DNA of 64,000 bases from Allodiplogaster sudhausi (lineage: Eukaryota; Nematoda; Chromadorea; Rhabditida; Diplogasteridae). Shown piece by piece: positions 48,801 to 60,119 of this stretch (position 1 is its first letter; the number at the start of each line of letters is the position of its first letter). Made by a program: the position numbers and the translations under genes. The notes below the pieces were generated by a model. That model did not search any database. It saw nothing but the letters and a program-made list of their open reading frames with translations, and was not told the DNA's origin. The stretch lies in assembly GCA_945643635.1 (NCBI GenBank), contig CALZFC010000133.1, positions 1-64,000 on the forward strand. The letters are read 5' to 3'.

Positions 48801-49563
48801 TATGGCTCTTGAAAAGAATGGCAAAGGGTGGAGTTTCCGAGAATCGAAATCGAAGTGGCAGGTGGAGGCGCCTCCGAGAGAGAATCGGATTTAACGAGGA
48901 AATCGTTGAAGAGACCACGGTCCTCACTAGAGATGTCAACTAGCAAGACAATCAAACAATTATCAATGCAACTGTTTCTTGTGCTTAAAGGAGCCCTTCA
49001 CTGAATAAGTAACATATGGTTTTTATGAACGTGGATGAACTCATATTTGTCTAAAACGTAGTTCGGGAACTGAGCTTTTTTGTGTAAGATATAGGCCAAA
49101 TTTAGCTTACTGTAGGTGCTTCGCTCTTTTCTATTTCATACGCTCTCTAATCAGGCAAAGAGCCAATTGCTGCAGGGTGCGCACTCAAAATGGATTTGAT
49201 CTACTACAATAGAATTATGTTCTTGACTCCTTTAACAGCCGAAAACTAGGTCGGTAGAATGTTAAGAATATTCCTTTTAAAAATGTGCAACTTACAAATA
49301 TTATTACAACATTATTATTCTATAGTTTTTTTTTATATATAATAAATGAGAGTATGCCTTGGATTACTTATAGTGCTTACTAATTATAGCCTGCTGTGGT
49401 GGAGAGCGAGCGGAAATTCGCGCAGCAGCAGATCGCATTCGATGCTCTACAGTCCAATGTCGATCTGCTGTACAGGAAGCAGCTGCAGATGGAAGACAGG
49501 CAGCTGCAGATGGCACGCGTCTTGGAAGCCATTCTCAATGCTGTCCAGAAAGAAGAGAGCTAG
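36836..49563 (+). CDS. trpa-1: TRPA-1 ankyrin-repeat TRP cation channel
   Basis: A non-selective cation channel of the plasma membrane; TRPA family members act in thermal, chemical or mechanical sensing. About 25 small exons were followed. Early exons: 36836-36997, 37546-37638 and 37862-38003. Then comes a series of ankyrin repeats to about 42050 (MTALHYACRYMHKEVVETLL, RTPLHIAAMTGN, NILHLAAEFDA, MTPLHVACSNGYL, RGHDAIVKFLVS, RTPLDIALE). A charged exon lies at 46076-46319. S1-S6 follow: 47348-47548 (DWQWNLAALSAFLQWMNLV), pore 47686-47796 (TTVMMIGELDYTGIF), S6 47900-47977 (FLVFAILMTILLMNLL), then 48497-48565 (TGLAVDDIKSIQEKSEI) and 48764 on. The last exon, 49390-49563, looks coiled-coil. The exon near 38080-38200 could not be joined cleanly, nor could the 48764 exon to the last exon. 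A 4-kb intron is filled by fold-back DNA. Confidence 0.88.
37670..37860. repeat. ~100-bp tandem duplication in trpa-1 intron
   Basis: Two adjacent copies contain TTACATATATACATTCAT, CAGCTCGG(G/A)GAACC(G/A)ATCA and a T-run. It lies in the third intron, just before an exon acceptor. Confidence 0.8.
39205..39445 (+). mobile_element. tRNA-derived SINE in trpa-1 intron
   Basis: The left part looks like a tRNA gene with polymerase III boxes: an A-box-like GGTGGCTCAGCG and a B box GAGTTCGATCCC, followed by a GC-rich non-tRNA body. Near-identical direct repeats flank it (AAGTATAATTGTG at 39192-39204 and AAGTATAATTTGTG at 39446-39459), consistent with a target-site duplication. It is not called as a functional tRNA because the acceptor stem and anticodon arm are not clear and the sequence continues well past tRNA length. 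Confidence 0.8.
42177..42960. mobile_element. Fold-back element 1 in trpa-1 intron
   Basis: Arms at about 42183-42276 and 42855-42949 are inverted and similar: TTTCGGCGGGGTCTGGCAAA against TTTCGGCGGGGTATGGCAAA, then ATACTATACATCATTCGAAA. In between lies a 19-bp perfect hairpin (GGCCATTTTTCACCAAAGG at 42648-42666 and its complement at 42676-42694). The two arms encode matching peptides with HTIHHSKAL(N/D)ELVTFLMFLA, which may be a remnant of a coding sequence. Confidence 0.75.
43085..43500. repeat. ~39-bp tandem repeats, left fold-back arm
   Basis: Units start TACGCGTACAAAAGTGCTCA and recur at 43281, 43321, 43360 and 43399, with more diverged units to the left. They are mirrored at about 45615-45940 in the right arm. 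Confidence 0.85.
45615..45940. repeat. ~39-bp tandem repeats, right fold-back arm
   Basis: Reverse-complement counterpart of 43085-43500, with TGAGCACTTTTGTACGCGTA units. It has fewer clean units than the left arm. Confidence 0.85.
46076..46200 (+). other. Purine-rich coding stretch in trpa-1
   Basis: About 120 bases almost wholly of A and G, read here as a Glu/Asp/Lys-rich acidic stretch (EKDEEVEEEEDDDDEKEEKG) before AIAPNRYSEKNVLL. It is the first exon after the 4-kb fold-back intron. Other frames would give poly-Lys, so this stretch cannot decide the frame; the downstream part of the exon supports it. Confidence 0.6.
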
Positions 49564-50453
49564 CCTCCCGGGGGAGGGCATTCTCTTCTCACTATTCTCG
49601 CACTAAACCTTTGCAGCAAAGAGAGAAAGATAGACAGAAGTGAACAGAAACAAATCACTTGGATCTTGTGCAAGAGCTTCAAATAGAAGTGCCTTATTAT
49701 ATTACTCTAATTGTTAGGATGAATATGCTTTGAGTACACAATTCGGCAGTATTAAACCTTAATTAGATTATGATTCGTGGCTATTTATTTCTCTGAGCAA
49801 GTCAAGTCATCAAATTTACTTTATTAGGCAAACGGGGCAATTCAATTCTAAACATATTGTTTTATCATTTTAGCACCGATCGATCACTTATCAGTGCATT
49901 TGATCTTTTTATAACATTCTGCTACTCTTTATCTTATCAACATACAATATGCAGCCTTTCTTGTTTTATTTATAAAAGGATGAAGTAAAAAATTTTGGGC
50001 TGATAGAATCGATTCTTGTTAGTCAAAATATGATCAGGCTTTTCAACCAAATGCATTCAAAGTCAAGAATCTCTTAAAATTTCAAACATTCCCTACAAAT
50101 TTCAAGCAAAATTCAAGTGATGATATATAAAAACAAAAGAAAATCCTATATTATTATTTTAAATTTATTATTCAGCGACAAAAATTGGCGAATCACATTT
50201 GATGGAGTACGCCCCTTTGTAGAATTGCTGAAACTGTCAGCTTACAAATTTTTAAACTAAATTTAAATGAGATGAATTTGATATGTTAAATTCCTCATAT
50301 ATAAAAAAAAATTGCCATTTTCTCTTTTCTCATAGTGCCTTGTTCTCTGGTGTACTTTTTCTATGCTGTCATCATGAAACGTTCAAGCCTGCACGTTGGC
50401 TCTCGCTATTAAATGGCCAAAAGACCTGTGACTCTCACACTCATCTTGTCACA
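49564..50453. other. Intergenic with CCM exon-2 remnant
   Basis: At about 50176-50215 an acceptor TTCAG is followed by CGACAAAAATTGGCGAATCA, closely matching the start of exon 2 in the 56367 copy (CAACACAAATTGGCGAATCA). It soon degenerates, and no exon 1 or 3 accompanies it. The rest shows no feature. Confidence 0.5.
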
Positions 50454-51818
50454 ATGCCTTTCTCGTGGTCGGCTGCTTCTTCGTCTCAGCTGCTTCTCTG
50501 CCTTCTTCTCTTCGTCTCCTCTCTTCCGCGCTCTCTTGTCAGTTTAAAAAACAAAGGATTTGATTTATACGGCTCCTCCTATGCACCGCCCACTTAGTTA
50601 ATGGATTCTTTTCTGTGTCTAAATTTTCGTTCAATAAAAATTATCGTTAAGACTTCTTTCCGATTAAAGGCGGTGCCGGATGAGAATAAGAATGAAGCCG
50701 TCCAGACTGAAGCTGCAACCACAACCACGTCTACGACGAAAACCACGACGGTCGGAGAAAAATAAAATCAATAAAACAAACAAAAAATTATTATTTCGAA
50801 AAGTTTTGCTCAAATTAAAAGAAATCATGATTACCAAGATATTATTTCGAAGGCAACTAACAATTTACAATAGAATGTTTACTAATAATTAAATAGGAAC
50901 AATATATATATATATATAATAAAATAAGAAAAATAATTTTATTATTTGAAGACACCTTTTTTAGAGGACTCTGGCGCCAACGATGTCCCTTGCGACTGAG
51001 ATGCCCACAATCGAGACTACGCCGGCCGCGACTGCTGTGTTCGTGCCATTTCGTCGTTCGCAGCATTTTAGCGCGAACTAAAAAAAACATAATTTATCGT
51101 CAGAAGACGATTAATAAATCGCAAGCCATCTAAATTACGGCTGCAAATTCATTTTGGGCAATTTTTCACGAGTCAGCTTCCCTATTTAAAAAATCTAAAC
51201 CCCTAAGAAATTTTAATAAATTTAAATTAAAAATTAAATTAACTTGCAGCCCCGCTACAACGGCGTCTTCGGCAGAGACTGGAAATATGATGCTGGTGCG
51301 ATTTGAGTGGCGTTAAGATGAATAAAAATGTTGCTTTGTAGGAATCTCAACAACGATTATTCACAGAAGGTCTAATGAAAACAAGCAAACGAGAGGAATA
51401 TTAAATTATTTATGCGCATCCATAAAAATTGTTGGATGGTTATTAGTATGTTGAAACTCATTATTGACTTTATTGATGGATTGATTTTTCTCAGTATGCC
51501 GCGATGGGCGGCGGCGTCCTCGCCGTCGTCCTCCTCATCGTAATCTGCGTCGTCGTTTGCCGCGTTCGCGCACGCCATGTCGAGGAGAAACGAAAGAAGG
51601 AGGTAGTTTTACTAGTTAAAAAAAACAAGGCTAGAAATGGAAACGTAGATAATCATTGAACATTTTTTAAAGAAAACAAACTCAATATTTCTTAATATTT
51701 ATCTTTAAAAAATTAATTAAGTACATTTTTCATTCAGGCAAAGAAGAAGGTTGGCCAGCAGATCGACCCGATTATGATCGCCGTCGGCAGTGCGGACGCG
51801 GCGAAGAAAGGCGCATGA
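50454..51818 (+). CDS. Type I membrane mucin-like protein (143 aa)
   Basis: Five exons join in frame: 50454-50537, 50670-50750, 50965-51042, 51495-51602 and 51738-51818 (144 codons with stop). It starts with a signal peptide (LLLCLLLFVSSLPRSL) and a GTCAGT donor. A Thr-rich stalk (EAATTTTSTTKTTT, TLAPTMSLATEMPTIETTP) leads to one membrane helix (GGGVLAVVLLIVICVVVC). A basic tail follows (RVRARHVEEKRKKE), ending AKKKVGQQIDPIMIAVG. Stalk, helix and tail resemble the genes at 21566 and 28329, and the tail motif is shared with 28329. The signal exon is unlike theirs. A block at 51250-51295 resembles 22075-22118 but is not needed for the frame. Surface role inferred. Confidence 0.68.
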
Positions 51819-51834
51819 ATGGCGGGGGAGAAGA

Positions 51835-51935
51835 AGCGAGAGAGAGAGAGAGAGAGACTGCGAGAGAAGGAGAGAAGAAGGGAAAGCGAGAAGGAGAGAA
51901 AAAGAGAGAGAGGAGGAGGAGGAGGAGGACTTCGA
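51835..51935. repeat. GA-rich low-complexity tract
   Basis: AGAGAG and GGAGGA repeats just downstream of the 143-aa gene stop. Frames through it are by-products. Confidence 0.85.
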
Positions 51936-52059
51936 TGTTCTTCCGCGCCCGAGCGTCTTGTCGGCTTCCTCATCCTTCTTCATTCAGCCGCATGTAAAGA
52001 TGTCTTCAGAATTGTCTGGTGGAACATTGACATATCATGTTCATAACGTGAAAATCTGT

Positions 52060-53015
52060 TGAAAAGAGTTGTGTAACTACTGCCAAACTTGAAATGCTTT
52101 TATGTTACTAACAAAGCCAGTTCATTGAAGTTGCTGGCATAACATGATAGAAATCAAATGTATTTAATCTGTTCATAAATCATTTAAGATATGTGGAAAG
52201 GTGTGAGAACAACAATGATAGATTGTTATTTTGCGCCGTGACAATGTCATTCCTGTTCCATAAAGATTTGATTCTGATTCAATGTGTTGATGCCTTATTT
52301 GCTGATTTCGAGGTATGTTGTAGAATTTTGACGTCTTGTGAGGGAAACAAAAGGAAGCTCGAAGAAGTTGTCTCGCAAACAGCATATAAATTTGGGTATT
52401 AAACCTTATATTTTGAACAAGAATTATGAGACGAGCATCAATGTTCCTTGCTCGAAAATGTTTGTTTGGAAAGACCAAGAGAAAGAGCGACTCCCTATGT
52501 CTCTTATTCTTTTCAGAGTTCAATTGGCTTTGCTTATCACCTCCTTTCTGGCCCGTCCACTTTTCGCCTCCAGCAGCAATGATGTTCTATTTCTTTTCTC
52601 TTTTCAACACCACGCCAAATAACAAAGATCTATTGCCGAATGCTTGCCTTTTCTTTATTTCTTAAAGCTTGTACGCAGATCTCTCACTATCATTTTGCTT
52701 CCGCTTTTCCTCTTGCCTCCTCTCATTCTTCTCTTACAGCTTTCTTTGAGAAAATGTCGCTGAGGCTCAGGACGCCGTAATCCATATTGTCATTTCGAAA
52801 TGCTGAATGAGCTTAACATAAATGCATTCTTCATGTTCAAACGCCCTCTCCATATCTGTCAATAATCTTGTAGTTTGTCAACATTGTAGACATTGAGAAG
52901 TGATGACAATACAAGTTAGACACTCGTTTTGGCTGTCCTATTGTCACAACCGTCTTCGATAAAGCTCCCACCGTAACACACCTACTTTCCATTGCGCAGG
53001 AGTGAGTCGCGGGTA
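52060..53015. other. Intergenic, partly duplicated
   Basis: No gene supported. 52280-52400 resembles 55720-55910 (TTTTGACGTCT, TCTCGCAAA/TCTTGCGAA), so the segment may be a second copy of the sequence between these genes. Confidence 0.4.
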
Positions 53016-55053
53016 ATGGCGCTAGTCTCCGCTCCTCTCTCCATGGATGACTCATCAGTCCCTCCCGTCTTCCAGAAGTGCGCAGAGATGCAACGTGGAT
53101 CGGATGAGAAGTTCGCGAGATGCGCGATGCCCCTTGGCTCTGATCCTTGCGCCATGCTCGAGGTACACTTTTTTTCTGCTTTTTCATAGACTCGAAAGGT
53201 AACAACCTTACACCATTACATTATCTGATTGTGAGTAATTCAGGAAATGCACCGTGCAGAGGCATTCCGAACCTACTTCCTTGCCGTGCCTCCCACCATC
53301 ATCTCACTGGTCGCTCTCATTCTTAACGCAGGATTTATTGTATTGCAATTAATTGCCTGGAAGCAGAGTGGATCATGGTGAGATATTCGCTGTTAGGCAT
53401 CGTTTTGACTTTTTCTTTAAATGTGTGTAATAATTGATCAGTTCTTTAAGTTCCAAGTAAGAGACTTTCTTTAAAAGTGTGTAATAATTGTACAGTGCTT
53501 TCAGTTCCAAGTAAGAGATAGCATTACTAATGCAAAGAGTTGTGCAGGCATCGAAAGCGTTATATCTTCGTTCTGTTCCGTTCGGCCACAACTTTGCTAA
53601 CTATTCTATTATACTATGTTATGTTAATCATCGCCATGAGAGATGGCTTCAACTATCCTTCGGTTGCCATTCTCCTATTCCTCGCCCATCATGACTTTAC
53701 TTCGATTGCTTGTTCGTTGCTCGAACTTTTATCCTCTTCATGAATCAAAAAGCGGCGCGGTCAACAGGTTCTTACCTCGCCCAAACATCTCTACTCTACT
53801 TGGCCGTAATGCATCCTCTCTTTTACCGTGTATCCATACGCTGCTTCCATTGCTACCTTGTGCTTGCTGCGATTGTTGTTGTGAACTTGGTTGTTTCGGT
53901 TAGTCTCACGCTTAGATCTTACCTCACGGTCACAGGATTATCATAAGACGGTTGAGACGACTACTTTTGTAGCTATTTAATAGATCGTAATTGGGATCTA
54001 CGGCGCGACGCTCTTTTATCCAAACTCCGCACTTTCGAGGGATGCCGCTATCCACTTGCAATCTTCGAGGTGAGAAAGAGAGAGAGTGAGTGAGAAAGGG
54101 AGAGAGAGTGAAAGAGATAGAGAAAGAAAGAGAAAGAGAGAGTGAATGAAAGAGGGTGAGCGAGATTTCAACTCTTACCTTTCTGCTCATATTCCCCCCC
54201 CCCTCAATTACCTCAATTATTATACCGCTCTTGGTCTCGGAATCCTAACTGTGCTTTTGCTGTATGGGATCTTGCTCGCACGTATGCGGTTGCGCGTTAA
54301 ATGGACTCAGAACAGCATTGTCAGTGGAAGCACTTATTCTTGCCCGCACTTTGTTTTGTTGTTGGCTTTGTGCATGACGATAGTCTGTAGCTTCTTATCT
54401 TCCAATTCTCGTTCAGAGATCATTATCATCTTCCACTGCTTCTTCACTCAATAGCTATGTTGCCATGAACAGACTGGCTTTCAATATGTTGGTGCAATCC
54501 TTGTATACATGTTTCATTTTGTTTTTGTTTTTTTAATTAAATGTGCAGGATCAGTGCAATTTTTGAAAGGGAGAATCTCTCATCGTCAGGGGCGCTTTCG
54601 GTGCCGTGACGATTCCAATGTTCGCTGTGGCCGTTGTTATTGTCTGCCAACTACGAAAGCTATCGCCTCTGGGAGAATTGAAGAGTACGCCCTGCAAGAC
54701 CTTCGAGAATGGTTCTTTATTTGTTCTCGGCGAACTTCTCTCAAGTGCAGCTCTCGTTATTTGGTTAGCAACGAATTCCCGGATGAATTGATATTACTTT
54801 AGATATGTGTATGTGCCTACATACATATATATAAAGTAATGTTGATTAATGATACAACTAACATACACAAGTGCTATTGTAAAAATTAATATTAAGGATG
54901 CTTTCATTGTCTATGGGGCCGGTCATCAACACAAGATCTGATCCGAGGATTATGGCTCTTCTTAGGAAGGCAATTCGGCAAGGGCCGTGCTTCAGGAGGA
55001 AGGACAGCGATGAGGACGATGGAGGTAGTTCTTCCACTTCAAACACTCCATAA
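53016..55053 (+). pseudogene. Seven-helix chemoreceptor-like gene with a frameshift
   Basis: Several exons encode membrane helices in order: 53016-53162 (N-terminus), 53244-53378 (VPPTIISLVALILNAGFIVL), 53549-53930 (YIFVLFRSATTLLTILLYYV, then SLLYLAVMHPLFYR, then LVLAAIVVVNLVVSV), about 53983-54070, 54165-54330 (LGLGILTVLLLYGILLARMR), 54557-54790 (TIPMFAVAVVIVCQ, VLGELLSSAALVIWLA) and 54899-55053 (INTRSDPRIMALLRKAIR). YLAVMHPLFYR is reminiscent of the region after helix 3 in rhodopsin-class receptors. Near 53712 the frame must change by one base (LFLAHHDFTSIAC to FVARTFILFMNQ), with no intron there, so this copy is either decayed or has a base error. Nematode serpentine-receptor subfamily not determined. 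Confidence 0.6.
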
Positions 55054-56366
55054 TAGCATCACTATATCCTTCCTTACTAACAAGTTCTGTCCTGACATGT
55101 TTGTGGTGTAATTTTCCGATAATCACCTAATCAATCTTGTCATGCAATTGTAACGTTTTTTTTTTGTAAATATATTCATATTGTCATAGAACATGTTAGG
55201 AGGATGCAACAATGTTTCCAGTCATAATCTCTTTATTCCTTTTTTGCTTTTGAAACTGTTTTCTTTCACGCTCAACGCAAGATCAATTTCACGTTTGTGC
55301 TAAATTATTACTTCAATTACCAACGCATCGGGCCGTGTAAACTTTCCATTAGAGTATCTGAAAGTTGTCTACGAATCTTCCATCTTCACTGAAAATTCTA
55401 CCATTTAAATTATGATTCATATGCTTTGACTCTTTTCTTTGAAACAACTAACAGATCTGTCACTTCTTAGCTCCTGCAGTATCAAGGAGAGAACTCAAAG
55501 TTTAGAAATTTATCGTTAATGGGTATAAATGTATTTATTCGCATAAATCAGAAGAAAATATTATCGAATTATTTAAGTAATGTCTGATCCTTTGAGCGTG
55601 AATTGCTGCCCTGTCTCAACAATTGTTTACCCAATCTTCAGTTGACTCTGAGAGGAGTCTTTTGCTTATCAGCTCCTTTCTTCTCTTCTCGTACTCACCG
55701 TTTAAATTTGTGCTGTAGAGATTTGATGCTGGTTCAGTGTTTTGATTCCTCATCTCCTTGTCAACACGGCTACTTTATTTGCTTAAAAAGTTGTCAGTCC
55801 TAAAACTGTAATTCTAAATGAAATCATTTAGACTGATTTTGCGTAGAAGAATTTTGACGTCTGTCTTGTCTGGAAAACAAGAGAAAGCAAGAAGGATGTC
55901 TTGCGAAGTTGGCTCAGACGATGTCGAATATTTTTATCGCACTCAAAATTGGGTAATTAAATCTCAAACGTCAAGAAGAAAGGGAAAGGAAAGAATGATG
56001 AAATGGTGAGCTCTTGAATCTTCGTTTAGAAAGAAAGAGAGAAATGGAGGAATTTTTTTTTGGAATTTGAGAAAATATAAGCGATTACTAATGAACCTTA
56101 TTCTATAACTTAGAATGAAGAATGTTTAGAAATTCTCCCCCAGATGGGCAGGTGAATCATTTGGAAGGAAGGCAGAAAAGGAAAGGCGGTGACTCGTCAT
56201 TTTATGGAGTATTGTTGGAGGAAAGTAATAGACGCTTGTCATTTCTCTCTTTCTCGACTTTTCTTCTCTTTTGCGATACGCCGACAAAATTATCTTCCAA
56301 CTTTTTGACTGACTAATTTTGAATATTTTTTCGAGTCCATTTTCTCTCAGAGCGGATTGACGCGGA
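55054..56366. promoter_or_regulatory. Intergenic and upstream block of the 56367 copy
   Basis: 56060-56366 matches 34110-34637, upstream of the other plus-strand CCM signal exon. 55720-55910 resembles 52280-52400. Otherwise nothing recognised. Confidence 0.45.
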
Positions 56367-57270
56367 ATGGGATTCAAGAATCCCTTTGTCGCCTTCTTCT
56401 CGCCCGCTGTTGTCATCTTTGGTTAGATTAACATCATTAGGAAATCCAACACTATAATTTAAAATTTATTCTTTAGCAACACAAATTGGCGAATCACTTT
56501 CGTTGGACTATGATTCATTGGTGACCAGCTTGGGATTTGCTGACGTGACAATTAACGGAAAGACATATAAAGTATGATATTTGATCTAAATCCCTGATTT
56601 AAAACGATTTTTCAGATTTTATATGCAACATGAGAAATTTTGAACTTTCTCTATCTTTTAAACATTTTTACTGAATTCTCTACTACTATCATAGGTGGAG
56701 ATTCATAAAAAATGTGCAAGAGTGGATACTCGCATAAAACATATTCTTTCTTCAATAATATGTAAAACTCCATATCCTGCAAATATTTCGCTCAATTTAC
56801 AAATATAAAGTCAACTTCTTATATATTGTTTTTGAATTACATTATAAAGTCAACTTCTTATATATTGTTTTTGAATTTCGGGCTTATTGCATGAAATCTT
56901 TAATGAGCATATTTTAAGTGGACGTGAATTCAGGATCTGGAAATCGTTGTGAATGGTACAAATGGAAAAATCTTGAAAACTGCCCGGAAGGCTTTGTTCC
57001 CGCCTCTGCAAGCATTATGAAAGCGATCCATAATAATCAAGGTTAGTCGGTGTTATACTGCGAACAAAAACTAAACCATACAATAGGTTATTTTGGTGGC
57101 GAATGTGCAATAAAAGACATGATAAGGTTGATGCTGACGTATCTTGTCGCATCGGAGTTGTACACGAAGCGAATGAGAATGCACCTGAGTTAACACAGGA
57201 GCAGGCTGACAATGAAACATTCCTCACAGAGAAGATCAAGGAGCTCGACTTCCACTGGTCGGTCATTTAA
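56367..57270 (+). pseudogene. Two-module CCM-family gene, copy 4, truncated
   Basis: Exon 1 is 56367-56421 (MGFKNPFVAFFSPAVVIFG). Exon 2 is 56477-56571 (TQIGESLSLDYD, VTINGKTYK), 95 nt as in the other copies. Exon 3 is 56934-57041 (DLEIVVNGTNGK, then CPEGFVPASASIM in a shifted frame). Exon 4 ends near 57257 (RIGVVHEANENAPELT, IKELDFHW). Exon 3 needs a one-base shift near an A-run, so a read error is possible. Exon 5 and the whole second module are absent: the copy stops where the sequence next to the transposase gene begins. Plus strand, unlike copies 1-3. Confidence 0.7.
56793..56879. repeat. ~41-bp tandem duplication
   Basis: TATAAAGTCAACTTCTTATA followed by TATTGTTTTTGAATT occurs twice in a row inside the intron between exons 2 and 3 of copy 4. 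Confidence 0.85.
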
Positions 57271-57454
57271 TATTCTCTAAATCGTGGAGTCCGACTGTGC
57301 GAACCACTCGTTGGACTCTTGACGGTGAAATGTCAAAACGGCCATAGAGTTCCGCCCTAAGCTCGTCTATTGTATTCGCCCAAGTCTCATCAGTCCCGAT
57401 CTCTGCCTCTACTGTCTTGCCATCAGTCGACAAGACGCACGCGCGGTAGCGCAT
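57263..57454 (-). CDS. Hypothetical 63-aa frame beside the transposase gene
   Basis: MRYRACVLSTDGKTVEAEIG to HDLENIK with a stop. It may be an exon of a transposon-encoded protein or chance. No family recognised. It lies between the truncated copy 4 and the transposase-like gene on the same strand as the latter. Confidence 0.3.
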   Translation of the reverse strand: MRYRACVLSTDGKTVEAEIGTDETWANTIDELRAELYGRFDISPSRVQRVVRTVGLHDLENIK

Positions 57455-57558
57455 TCTTAATTTAATAAAAAGTAATATATTAAATTAAGAAATATAGTAT
57501 TTAAAGCGTTTAAAACGCTTCCAAGTCAAAAGAATAGTTAATATTCGTGCTTCACTGT

Positions 57559-60119
57559 TTATGCCAATGGATAGTGCCTTAGAGGAATGCAAACAACATC
57601 TCCGTTATAATAGGAATCAAGGGGATGGGCAGAGTTCAAATCATTAAAGTCTACAACAAAGAGAACATCAGACAATTGAACGGAATAGCAGTGAGCGGAA
57701 TCGAGCCAAGAAATGGTATCACACTTTTGAACAACCAGCTTCCAAACAGAAGATACACAAGCAATGAAGCGAATCTGCGCGAAAGCGGGGGGCCGGCCTG
57801 CTGACAATACACCAAAATCCCTTTCACCATATGACATACCCCGGAATTCTATTCTGTAACAGAGCTGATCTGCTTGCATGGAAAGCTCATCGAGAATGGT
57901 AAGCAATGGGGAATCAGCAGAGAGTTCACTGGAATACCGAAAGCCAGCACTCGGGCACGCATCTAAACTGAACAATGCGCGCTGAGATGATAGGAAGGTT
58001 TGCGCATGATTTATCATCGTGAATGGAAGGTTTTGCGAATTCCTTGAGAGATACGATTAGGACTTGATGCAAGCATTCAACTGCTCAAAGTCCATGCACC
58101 AACTGAGAATAGGAGGCCCTAGCATTCTAATGAACGTTGGATAGTGTATGAGGTGATGTGACTTAATAGTCATGGAAATCAGCTCAGGGGATGCTGTGAC
58201 AAGTTCGCGCAATGAATCAATGTACTCGGCAATGAGGTTTTCCAGCCTTTCGAGATCATGTTCAGAAAAAGAGGGCTGCAGAAGCGTGAGCACAATCTTT
58301 GCAAGAAGAAGGAATGAGTCGTATTCTTTGGAATTGGAAATGTCTGCGTGTCCATGGAGAGCAAAAGGCAATAACCGCATGAGAGTGTGGACCTGGGACG
58401 CACGCTGCGAAAGTGAAGTACTGGAGAGAACATCAGCTTTGAATGGAGATGGGCGCGAGGAAGCATCCTGTTTCCCGTACGGAAGATTGGATAGGATTGC
58501 GTTAATCTTCAGCAGCTTAAGTCCGCGCTGGTCAAGTGCTCGCAACAGTCTAATGATCGCCCTCTGCGCTTCACCTTCGAGTACATCGTGCATAAGATCT
58601 GAGGAGCAATCTGACACGAAATCATAGCCAGCAATGTCTGCTAACGGGCATATATCCTTGTATCCAAATTTGTGAGCTAGTCCCTTGCTGAAAACGCCAT
58701 CATACCAAGCTCTATCTTTTAGCTGAACATCAGATTCGCGAGTAGCGGTAAGGAAATCGCAAGATTCTGTAAGGCAAATGCGACAGCGGTTGTAGTTCAG
58801 CTTCAGACCGCGCAACTCGTATTGAGCCTTGTTGTCTGCAACAACGGCGAGCAAAGTAGGGAAAAAGACTTCTTCTCCGATTTAAATGCCACCTCTACTC
58901 TGAATAGATGCCAATTGCTGCTTAAGAACGTCCAAAAGAGGAAGGAACGAGTGCGCGGAGTGGTCTTTTGCATAACATACGGCAAAGACAAACTTGGAGG
59001 ATAATGATGAGGAAACTTCCAAGTGCTGTCCTGCCAGCTTAACTTGCATAATGCACAGGGAATTGGCAGATCACTTGTAACCCAAGCTACTTCCAGGAGA
59101 GACGTCATCAGCATATAAGACAAACGGGAGCGGTCTTGCATTTGGAAGGGGCGTCTGAGCAGCACTGTCTTGGTATCTCTTTCCACGCTGGTGGCAGCAT
59201 ATACGAGGGCATCGACATACTTGGAGGAGGTTATGGCACAGGGAGAACTCTACGGCTTGTTTGAGAACTGCTTCGAGGAGTAAGACGTAAAAGTTTTCTC
59301 GACGCGTCTATCTTCCCCATTAATATCTCGCTTGGTAGTCTGTATCACCCCCATTTGACACTTCTGTGGAGGAAGGACATCGCCACTCTTGCACAACGAC
59401 TGGGTTCTCTTGTAGTGGGTAGAATGAGATGAAATCGCAGCATGTGTTCGGGTGATGTGAGCTGAATCGGACGACTCGCAAACTTGTGCTACGCGCTCAA
59501 GAAGGCTCGCGAAGCCGTCGAGTATTGATCGAGCGACTCCTTTTAGCATCAGCAGTCGAAAGAACGCTCCGATCTCCTCGGGGCAACCTCCAGAATCTAC
59601 AAGTTCAGCACTCACAAAGTAGTCATTTGAACAACAGATTTAAACAGAAAACCATAAAGATAAGACCATCTTTTTCTATATCTACGATCATGTGGAGTAA
59701 ACCATTATATAATAGTTAAACATTAACCCTGATCAGCAGATCCTTCATGGGAAGGTGAGTCGAGGTCATCAGCCAGCACAAAATCGCTATCCTCTACGTC
59801 TTCGTCATCAGGCACCGGTTGTGGAACGGCTACTCGCGCAGGAACACCATCTATAATGATCTTATTAAATAACAATATTTGACTTTGAGGAAATTAAAAT
59901 TAAAATATTTACAAAACCAAAACGTTCACCAGATAAGAAAGAATCGCAGTGGAAGCGACTGCAGTGTCGTTGTAGCTTCGACATGCTTGGAAATCGATGT
60001 TGAACTTCGCACTGTTTGCAGAGGATGACGCAACCTCTGTCATGGTCGTGACGACGATGCTCTAATAAGCGCCTTTTGGTTTCCATCCATTTGCTGCAGT
60101 TCAGCACCGGACACTCCAT
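57559..60119 (-). pseudogene. CACTA-like transposase-derived gene, degenerate
   Basis: It starts at 60119 with two C2H2 zinc fingers (CPVLNC...LEHRRHDH and CKQCEVQHRF...LQRHCSRFH). An acidic exon follows near 59853-59733 (PDDEDVEDSDFVLADD), then 59615-59450. Next is a long region 59190-57559 with SDCSSDLMHDVLEGEAQRAI, LIHYPTFIRMLGPPILSWCM and a C-terminal part ending at 57559. The HDVLEG and H(L/Y)P...GP...W.MxFE patterns resemble CACTA/EnSpm-type transposases and their DUF4218-like segment. Two in-frame stops in the aligned frame, at 59071-59073 (TGA) and 58882-58884 (TAA), show decay. Terminal repeats were not found. Confidence 0.65.

Noticed and set aside
51790..52062. Arg/Glu-rich frames after 51818
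   Set aside because: GA low-complexity sequence beyond the stop of the 143-aa gene.
58803..59186. 127-aa minus frame as its own protein
   Set aside because: The frame matching the transposase family is a different one (CIMQVKLAG, LPLLDVLKQQLASI, LLAVVADNK) and contains two stops.
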